A program made the translations under genes and the position numbers. A model generated the notes under the pieces. That model was given only the letters and a program-made list of their open reading frames with translations, ran no database searches and was not told where the DNA came from. From contig JAHEDF010000007.1 of the NCBI GenBank assembly GCA_024641365.1, positions 1-28,842 on the forward strand: 28,842 bases of DNA, written 5' to 3'. Below are positions 16,370-24,531 of this stretch, piece after piece. The stretch's first letter is position 1. Every line of letters starts with the position of its first letter. This stretch comes from Planctomycetota bacterium (GTDB lineage Bacteria; Planctomycetota; UBA11346).

Positions 16370-18991
16370 ATGCGTTTAGCTGCTAGTTTATTATTGGCGA
16401 GTACCATGACATGGTCGTACGCGCTTGAACGAAAGATTAATGAAGGCGAAGCACTATTTGCACGACATGTCTATCCGATGTTACAGGCAAAATGCATTGC
16501 TTGTCATGGTGAAGATCCGAAAAAAATTAAGGGTGACCTGTGGCTGCATACCCGCGAAGCGATGATAAAAGGTGGGGAAAACGGCACCGCATTGGTGCCG
16601 GGTGATCCAGATAAAAGTCCTATTTATGTAGCAGTAACGTGGAAAAATCCAGATTTGGAAATGCCGCCCAAGAAAAATGATCGCTTAAATGATAAACAAA
16701 TTGCGGCATTAAAACGCTGGATTCAATTAGGCGCTCCATGGGTTGATGCAACACGACGTGCGGAATTAATTGGGTCAGCGCCGGTGCCGCGTGGACGAGA
16801 AGTGCTTACGTCAGTCGGTGGACAATCATCTGATTGGGCTGCACGCGGATATAAGGCAGAAGATTTATGGTCATTTCGTCCATTACAAAAGTTTGATGAC
16901 TCACAAATAGATAAAAATACCAATCCAATTGATTATTTTATTAACTCAACATTAACTGACCAGGGTGTTACAGCACTCGCGGAAGCGGATCGTTTAACTT
17001 TAATTCGTCGCGCGACATTTGACTTGACCGGATTACCACCAACCCCAGAAGAAATTGATGCCTTCACGATGGACACGCGACCAGATGCGTGGAGTCGGTT
17101 AATTGATCGACTCTTGGATTCACCACGCTACGGCGAAAAATGGGCAACACATTGGTTAGATGTGGTGCGCTATGCCGATTCATCTGGTTTTGCCAATGAT
17201 TATCCGCGCCCACACGCGTGGCGGTATCGCGATTACGTCATTCGCGCATTTAATAGCGATAAACCGTACGACGTTTTTGTTCGTGAACAAATTGCAGGTG
17301 ATGAAATTACTGAGAATAATTCTGAAGCATTAGTCGCAACAGGTTATTTGCGCTCAGGACCGTGGGAGCATACGTCTATGAGCGTGGCTGCGGTAACGCG
17401 GCAATTATTTTTGGATGATGTTACGAATAGTGTTGGTTTGACATTTTTAGGACATGAACTGCGCTGTGCGCAATGTCACGATCACAAATTTGATCCAATT
17501 CCAACCAGAGATTATTACCGAATTCAGTCTGCATTTGCACCGGTACAATTTAGTGACCGTCCTGCGCCGTGGTTAGCAGAAGAAAACACCAACGGTTTTG
17601 ATGATTATAAAAAACGCCTAGAAAACTTACAAAGTAAATCAGGTAACGTGCGCAGCTTGCGCTCAATTCCTGAATCAGAATGGCCTGTGGCTGAGTGGGA
17701 TACGGTAGCTGAAGAAGCAGGACATATGCGGGTGAATAAAAAGCGTGGGGAATATATTAAGCGAGATTTAGAAGCCGTCCAAGCAAAAGCATTTTCAGTA
17801 AAAAATAGTAATCCAGATACGGTTCACATTTTAAAGGGCGGGTCGTTAGAAACGCCAAGCGATGCAGTGGTTCCTGGGACTTTAGCGGTACTTGCGGCAA
17901 TGCGTGGCGACAATGATCCGGTTACCAGTTCTGAAATAACGACCAATCGCGATGGCCGCCGAACTGCTTTAGCTGATTGGATTATATCAGCTGACAACCC
18001 GTTAACCGCACGAGTCATGGTTAATCGCATTTGGATGTATCATTTTGGAAAGGGGCTAGCAGGAAACCCAAATAATTTTGGCGCTATGGGTGGAAAGCCA
18101 ACCCATCCCCAATTGTTGGATTTCTTAGCACAGACATTTATTGCTAAAAAGTGGTCTATTAAAGACATGCATCGTCTGATCATGTCGAGTGATGCCTATA
18201 AACGTAGTAGCAAGGTCTTGCCGAAGGAAATGGCAGAAAAGGATCCAGAAGGAAAGAGTTATGCTCGTTTTCGCCCTCGTCGTTTATCAGCAGAAGAGAT
18301 ACGAGATAGTTTATTATTTGTGTCAGGTGAATTAAATTTTGACATGGGTGGTCTGCCTACGCAGCCAGAGCTAAACCTCGAAGTCGCTATGCAGCCACGG
18401 CAAATTATGGGTGGCATCGCCATGGCCTATCAACCAGATCCGCGCCCACAGCAACGACATCGTCGAACTATATATACTAAACGGATTCGTACGTTGCGTG
18501 ATCCGATGATGGAAGTATTTAATCAACCTAATTTAGATATTAGCGCTGAAAAACGTGATGCCTCAACCATAACCCCACAAGCATTTACTTTAATGAACAG
18601 TCAAAATAGTTTAGATCGCGCGGTTGCGATGGCGCTTCGTTTAGAAAAAGATCATGATGATCTTATCGCACAAGTGTCTGCTGCATTTCGACTCATTTAT
18701 GGTCGTCAACCATCATTAGCAGAACGTGATATGGTTTTAAAACATGCCGCGTTACAATTAGCACATCATAAAACTATGACGGTTACTCCGCAACACATGC
18801 CGCAATACACCATTCGACAAATGGTCGATGAAAAAACAGGCGTGCTATTTTATTGGGTAGAAGATTTAGATATCTATAGAGATACTTTTATCCCCGATAA
18901 AAAAATATGGGAGTTATCACCGCACACACGGGCATTAGCCGATGTGTGCTTAGTATTAATGAATAGTAACGAGTTTATCTATGTGTATTAA
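16370..18991 (+). CDS. PSD1-type protein: cytochrome c-like domain + DUF1549 + DUF1553
   Basis: The ATG at 16370 has AAAGGA five bases upstream and begins a signal peptide (MRLAASLLLASTMTWSYA); the ATG at 16349 overlaps the AraC stop and adds seven residues. The 873-residue protein opens with a planctomycete-type cytochrome c domain: CIACH (C42, C45, H46) and DLEMPPKK with the likely distal methionine. DUF1549 (about 185-380) contains RRATFDLTGLPPTPEEIDAF and a second haem-type motif, CAQCH (C366, C369, H370). DUF1553 (about 525-850) contains TARVMVNRIWMYHFGKGL and ends in the family's LMNSNEFIYVY. The biochemical role of these proteins is not established; a periplasmic redox or carbohydrate-linked role is often suggested. 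As usual it is followed by a DUF1501 gene, 43 bp downstream. It is of ordinary length and appears intact. Confidence 0.93.
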   Translation: MRLAASLLLASTMTWSYALERKINEGEALFARHVYPMLQAKCIACHGEDPKKIKGDLWLHTREAMIKGGENGTALVPGDPDKSPIYVAVTWKNPDLEMPPKKNDRLNDKQIAALKRWIQLGAPWVDATRRAELIGSAPVPRGREVLTSVGGQSSDWAARGYKAEDLWSFRPLQKFDDSQIDKNTNPIDYFINSTLTDQGVTALAEADRLTLIRRATFDLTGLPPTPEEIDAFTMDTRPDAWSRLIDRLLDSPRYGEKWATHWLDVVRYADSSGFANDYPRPHAWRYRDYVIRAFNSDKPYDVFVREQIAGDEITENNSEALVATGYLRSGPWEHTSMSVAAVTRQLFLDDVTNSVGLTFLGHELRCAQCHDHKFDPIPTRDYYRIQSAFAPVQFSDRPAPWLAEENTNGFDDYKKRLENLQSKSGNVRSLRSIPESEWPVAEWDTVAEEAGHMRVNKKRGEYIKRDLEAVQAKAFSVKNSNPDTVHILKGGSLETPSDAVVPGTLAVLAAMRGDNDPVTSSEITTNRDGRRTALADWIISADNPLTARVMVNRIWMYHFGKGLAGNPNNFGAMGGKPTHPQLLDFLAQTFIAKKWSIKDMHRLIMSSDAYKRSSKVLPKEMAEKDPEGKSYARFRPRRLSAEEIRDSLLFVSGELNFDMGGLPTQPELNLEVAMQPRQIMGGIAMAYQPDPRPQQRHRRTIYTKRIRTLRDPMMEVFNQPNLDISAEKRDASTITPQAFTLMNSQNSLDRAVAMALRLEKDHDDLIAQVSAAFRLIYGRQPSLAERDMVLKHAALQLAHHKTMTVTPQHMPQYTIRQMVDEKTGVLFYWVEDLDIYRDTFIPDKKIWELSPHTRALADVCLVLMNSNEFIYVY

Positions 18992-19034
18992 TGGTCTTTT
19001 ATTTTTCATAACGATACAATAAACGAGGGCTGTC

Positions 19035-20468
19035 ATGCTGCCACCATTTGCTAATAACGCTGATTACCTATCACGCCGTCGTCTTTTGTATTCACTTGGC
19101 GCATCGCTTGGTCCAGTGGCTTTGACAGGACTTTTTGCTGATCGTTTAATGGCAGCAGAGCCACAAAAACAAGCGCCATTGGTTCCTAAAAAGGGACATG
19201 TACCTGCAAAAGCGAAAGCCTGCATATTATTATATATGGAAGGTGGCCCCAGTCATATTGATACATTTGACCCCAAGCCAGCGTTAGAAAAATTACACAT
19301 GCAGCGTTTTAAACGCACGGATAAATTTGCATCCGCGATGTCGTCGGGTGATCGGTATTATGTAAAAAGTCCATTCGCATTTAGAAAAGTTGGCCAATCT
19401 GGCATTGATATGTGTGAGCATTTTCAAGAACTTGCAAAGGTGGCTGACGAATTATGTATTTATAAAGGCTGCCAAGCTGAATCAATTAATCATCCAACTG
19501 CCAACTACCATATGAATACTGGCAGCCAATTTGGCGGGGAGCCGTCAATTGGCTCGTGGGTCACTTATGGATTAGGTAGTGAAAACCAAGATTTGCCTGG
19601 ATTTATTGTATTACCAGAAGTGTCTTATCCCCAAGGAGGTTCTGCTAATTGGGGCAATGGTTATTTACCGCCCTATTTCCAGGGCACGCCGCTGCGCGGC
19701 AGTGGTTCGCCTATTTTAGATATTACACCCGCGCTAGGGATTAATCGTGAACATCAACGACATAATTTAGATTTACTCGCCGATTTAAATAACGGCCACG
19801 CTGAAAAACATCCTGGGCACGATGATTTATCAGCACGGTTAAATAGCTATGAATTAGCCTATCGTATGCAGACGGAAGTACCGGATGTCATGGACTTGTC
19901 TGGTGAAAATAAAGAAACGCGTGCGCTCTATGGTTTAGATGATCCGGTGACAGCAGATTTTGGTCGCCGTTGTTTGTTGGCGCGAAAATTAGTGCAAAAA
20001 GGAGTTCGCTTTGTGCAGCTATTTAGCACTGGTTGGGATTCGCATGATTATATTGGACGGGCACATAGTGAACGTATTCGTGCTGTTGATCGGCCCATCG
20101 CCGCATTAATCGCTGACTTGAAACGGCTTGGTATGTTAGATGAAACCTTAGTGATGTGGACCGGTGAATTTGGTCGCAGTCCTGATAATGGAAAACGCGG
20201 TGGCGGCGATGCACTTGGTCGTGACCACAATGCAAAAGGTATGTCTATGTTTTTTGCTGGCGGCGGCGTGCGGCGCGGAACCGTTGTTGGAGGGACCGAC
20301 GAAATTGGTGATCACGCCGTAGAAACGGTCAGACCAATTCGTGATGTGCATTGCACCATTTTACGTTTGCTTGGTTTAGACGATAATCGCTTAACCTTTT
20401 TCCACGGTGGGCGTTTTAAACAATTAAGCCAAATTGGTGGTTCGGTCATTGGTGAGTTGATCGCCTAA
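19035..20468 (+). CDS. DUF1501 protein with Tat-type signal
   Basis: The family is related in sequence to the alkaline phosphatase/sulfatase superfamily, but its substrate is unknown. GAGG six bases before ATG supports the start. The N-terminus carries a twin-arginine signal (SRRRLLYSLGASLGPVAL, 13-30), so the protein is probably exported folded. Family motifs are YMEGGPSHIDTFDPKP (about 68-82), IGSWVTYGLGS, FVQLFSTGWDSHD, WTGEFGRSP (about 374-382), GRDHN (395-399), the GGGVRRG turn and TDEIGDH. The chain of 477 residues is of normal length. It follows the DUF1549/DUF1553 gene and precedes the isomerase by 16 bp. DUF1501 and PSD1 proteins are nearly always adjacent in PVC genomes, so a functional pair is likely. 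Confidence 0.93.
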   Translation: MLPPFANNADYLSRRRLLYSLGASLGPVALTGLFADRLMAAEPQKQAPLVPKKGHVPAKAKACILLYMEGGPSHIDTFDPKPALEKLHMQRFKRTDKFASAMSSGDRYYVKSPFAFRKVGQSGIDMCEHFQELAKVADELCIYKGCQAESINHPTANYHMNTGSQFGGEPSIGSWVTYGLGSENQDLPGFIVLPEVSYPQGGSANWGNGYLPPYFQGTPLRGSGSPILDITPALGINREHQRHNLDLLADLNNGHAEKHPGHDDLSARLNSYELAYRMQTEVPDVMDLSGENKETRALYGLDDPVTADFGRRCLLARKLVQKGVRFVQLFSTGWDSHDYIGRAHSERIRAVDRPIAALIADLKRLGMLDETLVMWTGEFGRSPDNGKRGGGDALGRDHNAKGMSMFFAGGGVRRGTVVGGTDEIGDHAVETVRPIRDVHCTILRLLGLDDNRLTFFHGGRFKQLSQIGGSVIGELIA

Positions 20469-20484
20469 CAACAGTGGCTACTCC

Positions 20485-21450
20485 ATGGACATGAAAAACC
20501 ACTCGTTTAATTTTTCACGTCGGCAATTGTTAACAGCTACCGTCGCGAGCAGTGCTGCTCTTGGTTTTAACGCTCTAAGTCAATCACCGTTGGCAGCAAT
20601 TGAGCCGTTTCAGCGCACCGGTAAATCACGTTTTCTTTTAGGTTTAGCAGCCTACTCATTTCGTGCGCATTTTTCAGCAGAGGTGCAACGCCCGAATAAA
20701 GCCGCCCCAAAAGATCCGCGCATGGATATGTATCAATTTATTAATTATTGCGCTGAACAAGGATGTGATGGTGCTGAACTCACTGGTTATTTTCTCCCAC
20801 AAGATTTGACGGGCGACGCACTACAAAAATTACGGCGTCATGCATTTTTGCGTGGCGTTGCCGTTTCTGGAACGGCAATTGCCAATACGTTTGCATTGCC
20901 AAAGGGAGCTGAACGCGATCAGCAAATTGCTCATGTAAAAACCTGGATAGATTACGCGGTTCAATTAGGAGCACCACATATTCGTGTCTTTGCAGGCAGC
21001 GCAAAAGGTATTGATGAAGCGCAAGCGCGCGTGATGTGCATAGAGGCACTTGAGGAATGTTGTGATTATGCGGGTAAACAGGGGATCTTTTTAGGAATAG
21101 AAAATCATGGTGGCATTGTTTCCACCAGTGCGAGCTTATTAGAAATTGTTCGTGGGGTAAAAAGTCCTTGGCTCGGTATTAATTTAGATTCAGGTAATTT
21201 TCATACCGCAAATCCCTATGAAGATTTTGCGCTGTGTGCGCCTTACGCAGTTAATGTACAAGTAAAACTCGTCATGCATGCACCGCAGGGAGAAAAAACA
21301 CCGACGGATTATGCTCGTCTCGCGCGCATCTTACACGATGCAACCTACCAAGGATTTGTAACACTCGAATATGAAGAGACAGAAGATCCATTTGTTGCCA
21401 TTCCGCGTGAGTTAGAGAAATTGCGAACAGCACTAACGATGGTGCAATAA
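20485..21450 (+). CDS. Tat-exported sugar-phosphate isomerase/epimerase-like TIM barrel
   Basis: The 321-residue protein begins with a twin-arginine signal (FSRRQLLTATVASSAALGF, 10-28), then a xylose isomerase-like TIM barrel (AP endonuclease family 2 fold). Likely metal ligands are E206 in GIENHGG, D235 in NLDSGNF and E295 in LEYEE; the usual histidine or polar ligand between them would lie near VNVQVK (257-261). Such enzymes isomerise or epimerise sugars or keto acids, or oxidise sugars in related PVC pathways; the reaction cannot be assigned here. An ATG at 20491 is an alternative start and no strong Shine-Dalgarno is seen. It is the last gene of the run behind AraC, with a 16-bp gap, and its stop is only 20 bp from the convergent pseudouridine synthase gene. 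Export of both this protein and the DUF1501 protein by Tat suggests they work together outside the cytoplasm. Confidence 0.88.
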   Translation: MDMKNHSFNFSRRQLLTATVASSAALGFNALSQSPLAAIEPFQRTGKSRFLLGLAAYSFRAHFSAEVQRPNKAAPKDPRMDMYQFINYCAEQGCDGAELTGYFLPQDLTGDALQKLRRHAFLRGVAVSGTAIANTFALPKGAERDQQIAHVKTWIDYAVQLGAPHIRVFAGSAKGIDEAQARVMCIEALEECCDYAGKQGIFLGIENHGGIVSTSASLLEIVRGVKSPWLGINLDSGNFHTANPYEDFALCAPYAVNVQVKLVMHAPQGEKTPTDYARLARILHDATYQGFVTLEYEETEDPFVAIPRELEKLRTALTMVQ

Positions 21451-21470
21451 AACCTTAATTTGTAGTGCCG

Positions 21471-22283
21471 CTATTCTTCATCATCGTGTGACGAATTATC
21501 TTTTCGCGTCGTTTTTTTACCGCTGCCTTTTTTGGCGAGTTGTTTCTGCACTTCGTCACGCGGAATAATGCGCCATTTGCCTTCTGGGCAATCACCTAAT
21601 TCCCACGGTCCCACTTTGACGCGTACTAAATTGGTCACTATCAAACCGACGGCTTTACAGGCACGGCGAATTTGATGTTTTTTCCCTTCTCGTAGCACAA
21701 AGCGGAAAGTTTGTGTTCCCGTACGCGACACGTCCATCGGCATAATCGCTTCATCATCTAATTGGCGCAAAACTTGTAATTGTCGGGTGTGTTCTGGTTT
21801 AATTATTTTATTGACGGTGACGTCGTAATATTTTTTCCACGCATTACCGCCTGTAATGAGGCGAGCTAATTTTCCATCTTGGCTCATCACTAAAAGACCG
21901 CGACTATTTTGATCGAGTCGACCGCATACAGCTAATGTCCATGGCTGTCCGAAAACTTCTTCGACATTTGGATCATCTGGTGTCATGCAGTTCCCAGGTG
22001 TCAGCAAAGTCCAGGCTGGTACTTGATCGCCTTCCGGCTGTGTCGAAACAATTTCCGTAGGCTTATTGAGTATAACGGTGACCAATTGATCGAGATGACG
22101 CTGGCCGCGATCTTTAAGCGTGATGTCTGCGTTCACATCAACGCGTAATCCCTGATCCAAAACCACCTTCCCATTTACCAATACCTGGCCAGCGCCGATC
22201 AAACGCTCAGCTTCTCTGCGTGAACACCAGCCTTTTTGCGCAATCAGTTTAGCGACTCGTTCTTGTCCATCTCGTATTGTCAT
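21471..22283 (-). CDS. RNA pseudouridine synthase, RsuA/RluB/RluF family
   Basis: The enzyme converts specific uridines in rRNA to pseudouridine. An S4 RNA-binding domain is at the N-terminus (about 8-50: RVAKLIAQKGWCSRREAERL ... GQVLVNGKVV). The catalytic motif GRLDQNSRGLLVMSQDG holds the nucleophile D124. KKYYDVTV and REGKKHQIRRACKAVGL follow, the latter matching the conserved (N/K)xQIRR motif of the family. The KYYDVTV stretch looks somewhat closer to RluF than to RluB, but the exact target (16S or 23S position) cannot be set. The C-terminus is a short Lys/Asp/Glu-rich tail. No Shine-Dalgarno is seen before the ATG at 22283, but the S4 domain starts at the normal distance. It is a housekeeping gene facing the accessory operon, convergent with the isomerase gene. 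Confidence 0.94.
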   Translation of the reverse strand: MTIRDGQERVAKLIAQKGWCSRREAERLIGAGQVLVNGKVVLDQGLRVDVNADITLKDRGQRHLDQLVTVILNKPTEIVSTQPEGDQVPAWTLLTPGNCMTPDDPNVEEVFGQPWTLAVCGRLDQNSRGLLVMSQDGKLARLITGGNAWKKYYDVTVNKIIKPEHTRQLQVLRQLDDEAIMPMDVSRTGTQTFRFVLREGKKHQIRRACKAVGLIVTNLVRVKVGPWELGDCPEGKWRIIPRDEVQKQLAKKGSGKKTTRKDNSSHDDEE

Positions 22284-22634
22284 GACGGAGGTTGTCTAAA
22301 AGAGGCCTAGGCGAGCAAGAGTAGATACGCGTATCTTTTGTGCGCTCTCCGAGGGATGGCGTATCCCATTGGTAAACGAATTATCAGGGAGTTGGTGTTA
22401 GTTATGAGCTAAGTACTGGCGCTTACAAACAGGATCACAGCATTTAATAGGTGTTGTAAAGCGATCACTGCAGGTCATTTATTTTATGTTTTAGAATCAC
22501 CCTCGACACGATTGCTCATCGCTTAGTAATAGGAAGTACATGGAGCAATAGCGAAACAAATATATTCCATGGATGCAATGGCTGTGTTGATATTCGACAT
22601 TGCATGAACAGTGAATGTATGGTCATTTTCTATA
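22284..22634 (+). promoter_or_regulatory. Divergent intergenic region with several palindromes upstream of the second sulfatase
   Basis: No gene is seen. The region holds a perfect 14-bp palindrome AGATACGCGTATCT (22323-22336); a small hairpin GGGAT-GGCGT-ATCCC (22353-22367); ATTGCTC (22511-22517) with GAGCAAT (22543-22549); and ATGCAATG (22573-22580) with CATTGCAT (22598-22605), only 30 bases before the sulfatase ATG. The 14-mer is close to the pseudouridine synthase start and could serve either gene. The last dyad is well placed to affect sulfatase expression. No promoter boxes were clear enough to call. Confidence 0.45.
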
Positions 22635-24191
22635 ATGAAAATTCCTCTTATACACATCATTCCTACGCAACAATTTTTAGCAGTCATGATGGCAACAATC
22701 TTGAGTTGCCTCACTTGGGCCTTGACCTTTTTGAACAAAGTGGATGCCGCTGATCCAGTCAATATTTTAATTATTACCGTCGATGATATGAGCGCGGATT
22801 CGGTTGGTTGTTTTGGCGCACAATTAAAAGATACGACACCGACTATTGATGCTTTAGCGCTATCTGGTTTACGTTTTGAAAATGCGCATGTATGCGTTGG
22901 TAATTGTATGCCGTCACGCAATGTGATGTGGTCAGGTCGTTATCCACACAGCAATGGCATTGAGGGATTTTATCAAAATAAAAATCCAGATTATCCAGTG
23001 TTATGTGATCTCATGAAAGGACATGGCTATTTCGCCGCGATTCGTGGCAAGGTTTCCCATTCGACGCCCTATCATCCCTATGCGTGGGATTTGGATTTAG
23101 ATACCGGACCAGATGGTAAAGAAGCTCATTTTAAAGATCCCGCTTCGTATGGTATTTCGACGACGCAGGGAATTACGGCTGCCAAAGCAGCGGAAAAACC
23201 TTTCTGTCTCATGATCAATATTTCAGATCCGCATAAGCCTTTTTATGGCGAAACTAAAGGTGGTAAAGGGAACGACCAATTTGTTCCAAGTAAATTATTT
23301 ACCGCAGCTGAAATACCAATCCCGGCATTTTTATTTGATGATCCTGTGGTGCGTGATGAATTAGTGTTATATTATGATTCGGTGCGTCGTGCGGACGATG
23401 CGGTCAAGAGCGTGTTAGCTGCGCTTGATGCATCTGGTAAAGCAGAGCAAACTATAGTGTTTTTTCTCTCTGACCACGGCATGCCATTGCCATTCGCTAA
23501 AACGCAAGTTTATCACCACAGCACCCATACACCGCTCATTATCCGTTGGCCCGGTGTAACAAAAGCAAATACCATTGATCAACAGCATATGATTTCTGGC
23601 ATAGATATTTTGCCAACATTGTTGGATATGGCTGGAGCAAAACATCCGCCAGGATTACAGGGTCGTTCATTTGTTGATGTCATTAAAGGAGGGAAGCAAG
23701 AAAAACGAGATTTTATTTTTAAAGAATATAATGAAAATTCAGGATCGTCGCGTGATCCGATGCGGGCTATTCAAAATAAACAATATTTGTATGTGTTTAA
23801 TCCGTGGTCGAATGGTGAACGTGTCATGGCAACCGCAACCAGCGGTACGAAAACCTATAAGCGAATGGTAGAATTAGCGAAAAATAATCCAGAATTAGCA
23901 AAGCGCTTGGATCTTTATCAGCATCGTGTGCCAGAGGAATTATTTAATATCGAAAATGACCCAGATTGTTTGCATAATTTAATAAAGGATAAAAATTACC
24001 AAAAAGAACTAGACGGTTTGCGGGCAGAATTGGAACAATGGATGGTCGATACGAATGATCATATGTTGGACACGTTTCGAAAACGTGATAACCCGGCAGC
24101 ACGTGAAAAATATGTGCTTGATAAAGAAGCCGAGTCAGCCGCACGCAAAGGAAAAGGTGGGGGGAAAAAGAAACCGTCGGCAGAGGAATAG
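22635..24191 (+). CDS. Exported sulfatase, N-sulfoglucosamine sulfohydrolase (sulfamidase)-like
   Basis: The ATG at 22635 starts a 518-residue protein with an export segment (about 14-38, FLAVMMATILSCLTWALTFL). A GTG at 22611 is less likely; neither has a clear Shine-Dalgarno. Metal ligands D50 and D51 lie in TVDDM. CMPSR holds the formylglycine cysteine (C91), followed by NVMWSGRYPHSNGIEGF, and SDHGMPLPFAKTQVYHHSTHTPLIIRWPG (D280, H281) resembles the matching segment of human sulfamidase (SGSH). Other support is MINISDPHKPFYG and the DILPTLLDMAG segment. It likely removes an O- or N-linked sulfate from a glycosaminoglycan-like or algal polysaccharide; the exact bond is inferred. The C-terminus is a Lys/Gly-rich tail not typical of the family. 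The TAG stop shares its last base with the GTCCGGAA repeat element, so the end of the gene may have been reshaped by that element. Confidence 0.92.
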   Translation: MKIPLIHIIPTQQFLAVMMATILSCLTWALTFLNKVDAADPVNILIITVDDMSADSVGCFGAQLKDTTPTIDALALSGLRFENAHVCVGNCMPSRNVMWSGRYPHSNGIEGFYQNKNPDYPVLCDLMKGHGYFAAIRGKVSHSTPYHPYAWDLDLDTGPDGKEAHFKDPASYGISTTQGITAAKAAEKPFCLMINISDPHKPFYGETKGGKGNDQFVPSKLFTAAEIPIPAFLFDDPVVRDELVLYYDSVRRADDAVKSVLAALDASGKAEQTIVFFLSDHGMPLPFAKTQVYHHSTHTPLIIRWPGVTKANTIDQQHMISGIDILPTLLDMAGAKHPPGLQGRSFVDVIKGGKQEKRDFIFKEYNENSGSSRDPMRAIQNKQYLYVFNPWSNGERVMATATSGTKTYKRMVELAKNNPELAKRLDLYQHRVPEELFNIENDPDCLHNLIKDKNYQKELDGLRAELEQWMVDTNDHMLDTFRKRDNPAAREKYVLDKEAESAARKGKGGGKKKPSAEE

Positions 24192-24220
24192 TCCGGAAGT
24201 CCGGAAGTCCGGAAGTCTTG
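24191..24220 (+). repeat. Left terminal array: GTCCGGAA x3 + GTCTTG
   Basis: Three exact tandem copies of the octamer are followed by GTCTTG. The first base is also the last base of the TAG stop of the sulfatase gene. Each octamer contains the palindrome TCCGGA, so single units can also self-pair. Confidence 0.9.
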
Positions 24221-24264
24221 ATTTGCTGGGGATTTAATGTGTGGGTATATTTCTTTTGCGACTG

Positions 24265-24338
24265 CAAAAAGGTGTTCGCTTCGCTCAAAAAAATAAGTCG
24301 ATTATAAGTAAATAAAGGCGCGAAGCGCCACCTTTTTG
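24265..24338. repeat. Nested inverted repeat inside the MITE-like element
   Basis: CAAAAAGGTG (24265-24274) pairs with CACCTTTTTG (24329-24338). After a small internal loop, CGCTTCGC (24277-24284) pairs with GCGAAGCG (24320-24327). The 35-base loop is very A-rich. The right arm also holds the small hairpin GGCGC-GAA-GCGCC (24317-24329) followed by ACCTTTTTG, which on the plus strand resembles an intrinsic terminator for the sulfatase transcript. Confidence 0.8.
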
Positions 24339-24384
24339 AAGCTATTGGTAAATCGCGCCGCTTTTATTTGTATCGTGGTGCGAG

Positions 24385-24421
24385 CAAGACTTCCGGACTT
24401 CCGGACCCCGGACTTCCGGAC
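24385..24421 (-). repeat. Right terminal array: four inverted GTCCGGAA-type units + GTCTTG
   Basis: Read on the minus strand the order is GTCCGGAA, GTCCGGG (one base lost, the last changed), GTCCGGAA, GTCCGGAA, GTCTTG. It has one more unit than the left array, suggesting unit gain or loss by slippage after the ends were made. Confidence 0.9.
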
Positions 24422-24531
24422 CAATCTATCCCTTACTAAACTCCCGGCTAATAAAATGTTGCCCCCTTCGTAGAGCAGGTAACAGCGTGTGGCTTTGTCG
24501 CCATGTTGCCCCATCTTAGAGGAGTTCAGTT
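24422..24531 (+). promoter_or_regulatory. Leader of the DUF4139 / small secreted protein block
   Basis: This 110-bp stretch between the repeat element and the first DUF4139-like gene must hold the promoter unless transcription reads through the element. ATGTTGCCCC occurs twice as a direct repeat (24456-24465 and 24503-24512). AGAGGAG ends seven bases before the ATG at 24532, one of the best ribosome sites in the window. Confidence 0.4.

Larger units (their letters stand above)
24191..24421. mobile_element. MITE-like element bounded by inverted arrays of the octamer GTCCGGAA
   Basis: The element is about 231 bp and has no reading frame of note. Its left end (24191-24220) is three copies of GTCCGGAA followed by GTCTTG. 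Its right end (24385-24421), read on the minus strand, is GTCCGGAA, GTCCGGG, GTCCGGAA, GTCCGGAA, GTCTTG. The inner 22 bases of the two ends are therefore identical in inverted orientation. A second inverted repeat is nested inside (24265-24338). There is no transposase and I see no convincing target duplication. It may be a miniature inverted-repeat transposable element, a REP-like element, or a large cruciform acting as a transcription stop between the sulfatase and the DUF4139 genes. Copy number elsewhere in the genome would decide. Confidence 0.6.

Noticed and set aside
22523..22921. Minus-strand open frame of 132 codons overlapping the start of the second sulfatase
   Set aside because: Covers the conserved sulfatase metal and active-site region on the other strand and has no recognisable protein features.
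24191..24421. Possible CRISPR array from the repeated GTCCGGAA units
   Set aside because: Units are eight bases, directly adjacent with no spacers, and arranged as two inverted arrays; no cas genes nearby.
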